Shown here: positions 5,723-6,575 of the stretch, one piece after another | Numbering within the stretch: position 1 is the first letter of the stretch | Layout: every line of letters begins with the position of its first letter | Origin: Sutterella sp. | Lineage (GTDB): Bacteria > Pseudomonadota > Gammaproteobacteria > Burkholderiales > Burkholderiaceae_F | DNA length: 6,575 bases | Reading direction: 5' to 3' | Assembly: GCA_019410445.1 (NCBI GenBank) | Contig: DXSO01000095.1 | Coordinates: 1 to 6,575 of the forward strand | Made by a program: the position numbers and the translations under genes | The notes under the pieces: model-generated | Told to the model about the DNA's origin: nothing | The model's database searches: none | Seen by the model: the letters and a program-made list of their open reading frames with translations, nothing else

Positions 5723-6436
5723 ATGGAATCAAAAGCTATCGCATCAAGTGTGATTATTGCAGTCGGTATTGCAGGAGGTCTCGGACTTCTTGGCGCGCAG
5801 CTGTCCGATGGGATCAAAGCGTTTGTCGATCGTGATCGAGTGGTTACCGTCAAAGGGCTTGCGACGGCAACCGTGCAGGCCGATGAGGTGCTTTGGCCGA
5901 TTGCATTTCGTGTCCTTGGAGACGATCTTCAGCAGGTCTATCGCGATGCGGAGGCTCAGATGGAGATCGTCAAGGCGTTTTTGATGGCAGGAGGCATCAA
6001 ACCTGAGGAAATCACGGATGCCAAGTCGAGAGTGGATGATGCGCAGGCCAACCTATACGGTGAAAACAAACGTTTGTATCGATACATACTCACTCCCTCA
6101 ATCACCGTTTCAACGAAAAATATCCAGGCGGTGCTTCAGCTGCAGAGCTCCATGAGCGAACTGATTGCCAAGGGGGTCACGCCTGCTGAGGATTACAATT
6201 TTCGGCCGATCTACAACTATACGGGTCTAAACGATATTAAGCCTTCGATGATTGAAGCGGCTACGGTTAATGCTCGAGAGGCGGCGGAAAAATTTGCCAA
6301 AGACTCAGGCTCGACGTTGGGCAAGATCCGTCGAGCTTCTCAAGGACAGTTTCAAATTTATGACAGGGATTCCAACACCAGTTGGATTAAGAACGTACGC
6401 GTCGTGACAACCGTGGAGTATTTCCTCAACGACTAA
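5723..6436 (+). CDS. SIMPL (DUF541) domain protein, membrane-anchored
   Basis: A 237-residue protein with a SIMPL domain, a family of envelope proteins that includes E. coli YggE and whose biochemical role is not settled. Residues 6-25 form one hydrophobic segment without a lipobox Cys, and the short positive N-terminus suggests a signal anchor or signal peptide placing the rest in the periplasm. The domain begins at DRVVTVKGLA (38-47) and contains VQADEVLWPIAF (51-62), which marks the subgroup with a WPI motif, and ends with VRVVTTVEYFL. Mixed helices rich in Ala and Glu lie between. ATG 5723 follows a strong GAGGAG (5709-5714) by 8 bases. The gene starts 49 bases after parE with no terminator between, so it may be co-transcribed with parE, though the strong ribosome site would also fit independent expression. 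The family call is good; I cannot give a function. Confidence 0.85.
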   Translation: MESKAIASSVIIAVGIAGGLGLLGAQLSDGIKAFVDRDRVVTVKGLATATVQADEVLWPIAFRVLGDDLQQVYRDAEAQMEIVKAFLMAGGIKPEEITDAKSRVDDAQANLYGENKRLYRYILTPSITVSTKNIQAVLQLQSSMSELIAKGVTPAEDYNFRPIYNYTGLNDIKPSMIEAATVNAREAAEKFAKDSGSTLGKIRRASQGQFQIYDRDSNTSWIKNVRVVTTVEYFLND

Positions 6437-6441
6437 ACCTG

Positions 6442-6525
6442 TTTTTTGAGGCGGTTGCCAGGCGGAGTTGTCAAATGAGCAGACGGCTCCGCTATTGAGT
6501 GCTTGTTGGGTAATACCTCAAAAAA
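6442..6525. repeat. Nested inverted repeats downstream of the SIMPL gene
   Basis: TTTTTTGAGG (6442-6451) and CCTCAAAAAA (6516-6525) are exact reverse complements 64 bases apart, starting 5 bases after the SIMPL stop. Inside them GCGGAG (6462-6467) and CTCCGC (6487-6492) form a second stem. An RNA could fold into a long branched hairpin, but no T tract follows on the + strand, so a plain terminator is not supported. Confidence 0.55.
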
Positions 6526-6541
6526 AGGGGATATTTTCCTG

Positions 6542-6572
6542 TCAGGCCTTGCAAAGTATTCCATTGGCCTGA
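6542..6572. repeat. Inverted repeat at the window edge
   Basis: TCAGGCC (6542-6548) and GGCCTGA (6566-6572) pair perfectly over 7 bp with a 17-base loop. It lies three bases from the end of the window, so a following T tract, which would make it a terminator, cannot be judged. Confidence 0.5.
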
Positions 6573-6575
6573 AAG

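Overview
The window reads as ordinary chromosome from a Gram-negative bacterium, most likely a betaproteobacterium of the Burkholderiales. A Sutterella/Parasutterella-like gut lineage is my best guess, from the style of the ParE and QueE proteins and a base composition near 50% G+C; this is inference by recollection, not a search. All long genes lie on the + strand, and the one clear minus-strand gene is a tRNA.

Bases 1-1727 hold three tightly packed genes, folE (5' end cut by the window), queD and queE. They encode three consecutive steps from GTP to 7-carboxy-7-deazaguanine on the route to queuosine, the modified base in the wobble position of certain tRNAs. The folE stop overlaps a GTG start of queD (GTGA), and queE starts 7 bases after queD, so the three are probably translated in a coupled way. 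A good intrinsic terminator (1751-1786) closes the unit. QueC and QueF, needed to finish preQ1, are not in the window.

Bases 1787-2403 carry no convincing protein gene. They hold three 14-bp-period copies of a GTTGCTT motif, two perfect inverted repeats of unknown role (7-bp and 11-bp arms), and a tRNA-Arg(CCU) gene on the minus strand with its own terminator and a possible -10 box. This is the least explained part of the window.

Bases 2404-6436 hold three + strand genes: an AI-2E family (YdiK/PerM-like) membrane protein, parE (topoisomerase IV subunit B, complete, all ATPase and Toprim motifs present), and a membrane-anchored SIMPL-domain protein. A GC-rich hairpin at 3626-3646 separates the first from parE, while the SIMPL gene follows parE by 49 bases with a strong ribosome binding site. 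parC is not directly downstream of parE. The last 139 bases have no gene but contain nested and adjacent inverted repeats.

I see no mobile element, CRISPR array or defence system. The protein genes belong to known families. The points worth a second look are non-coding structure and start-site details.
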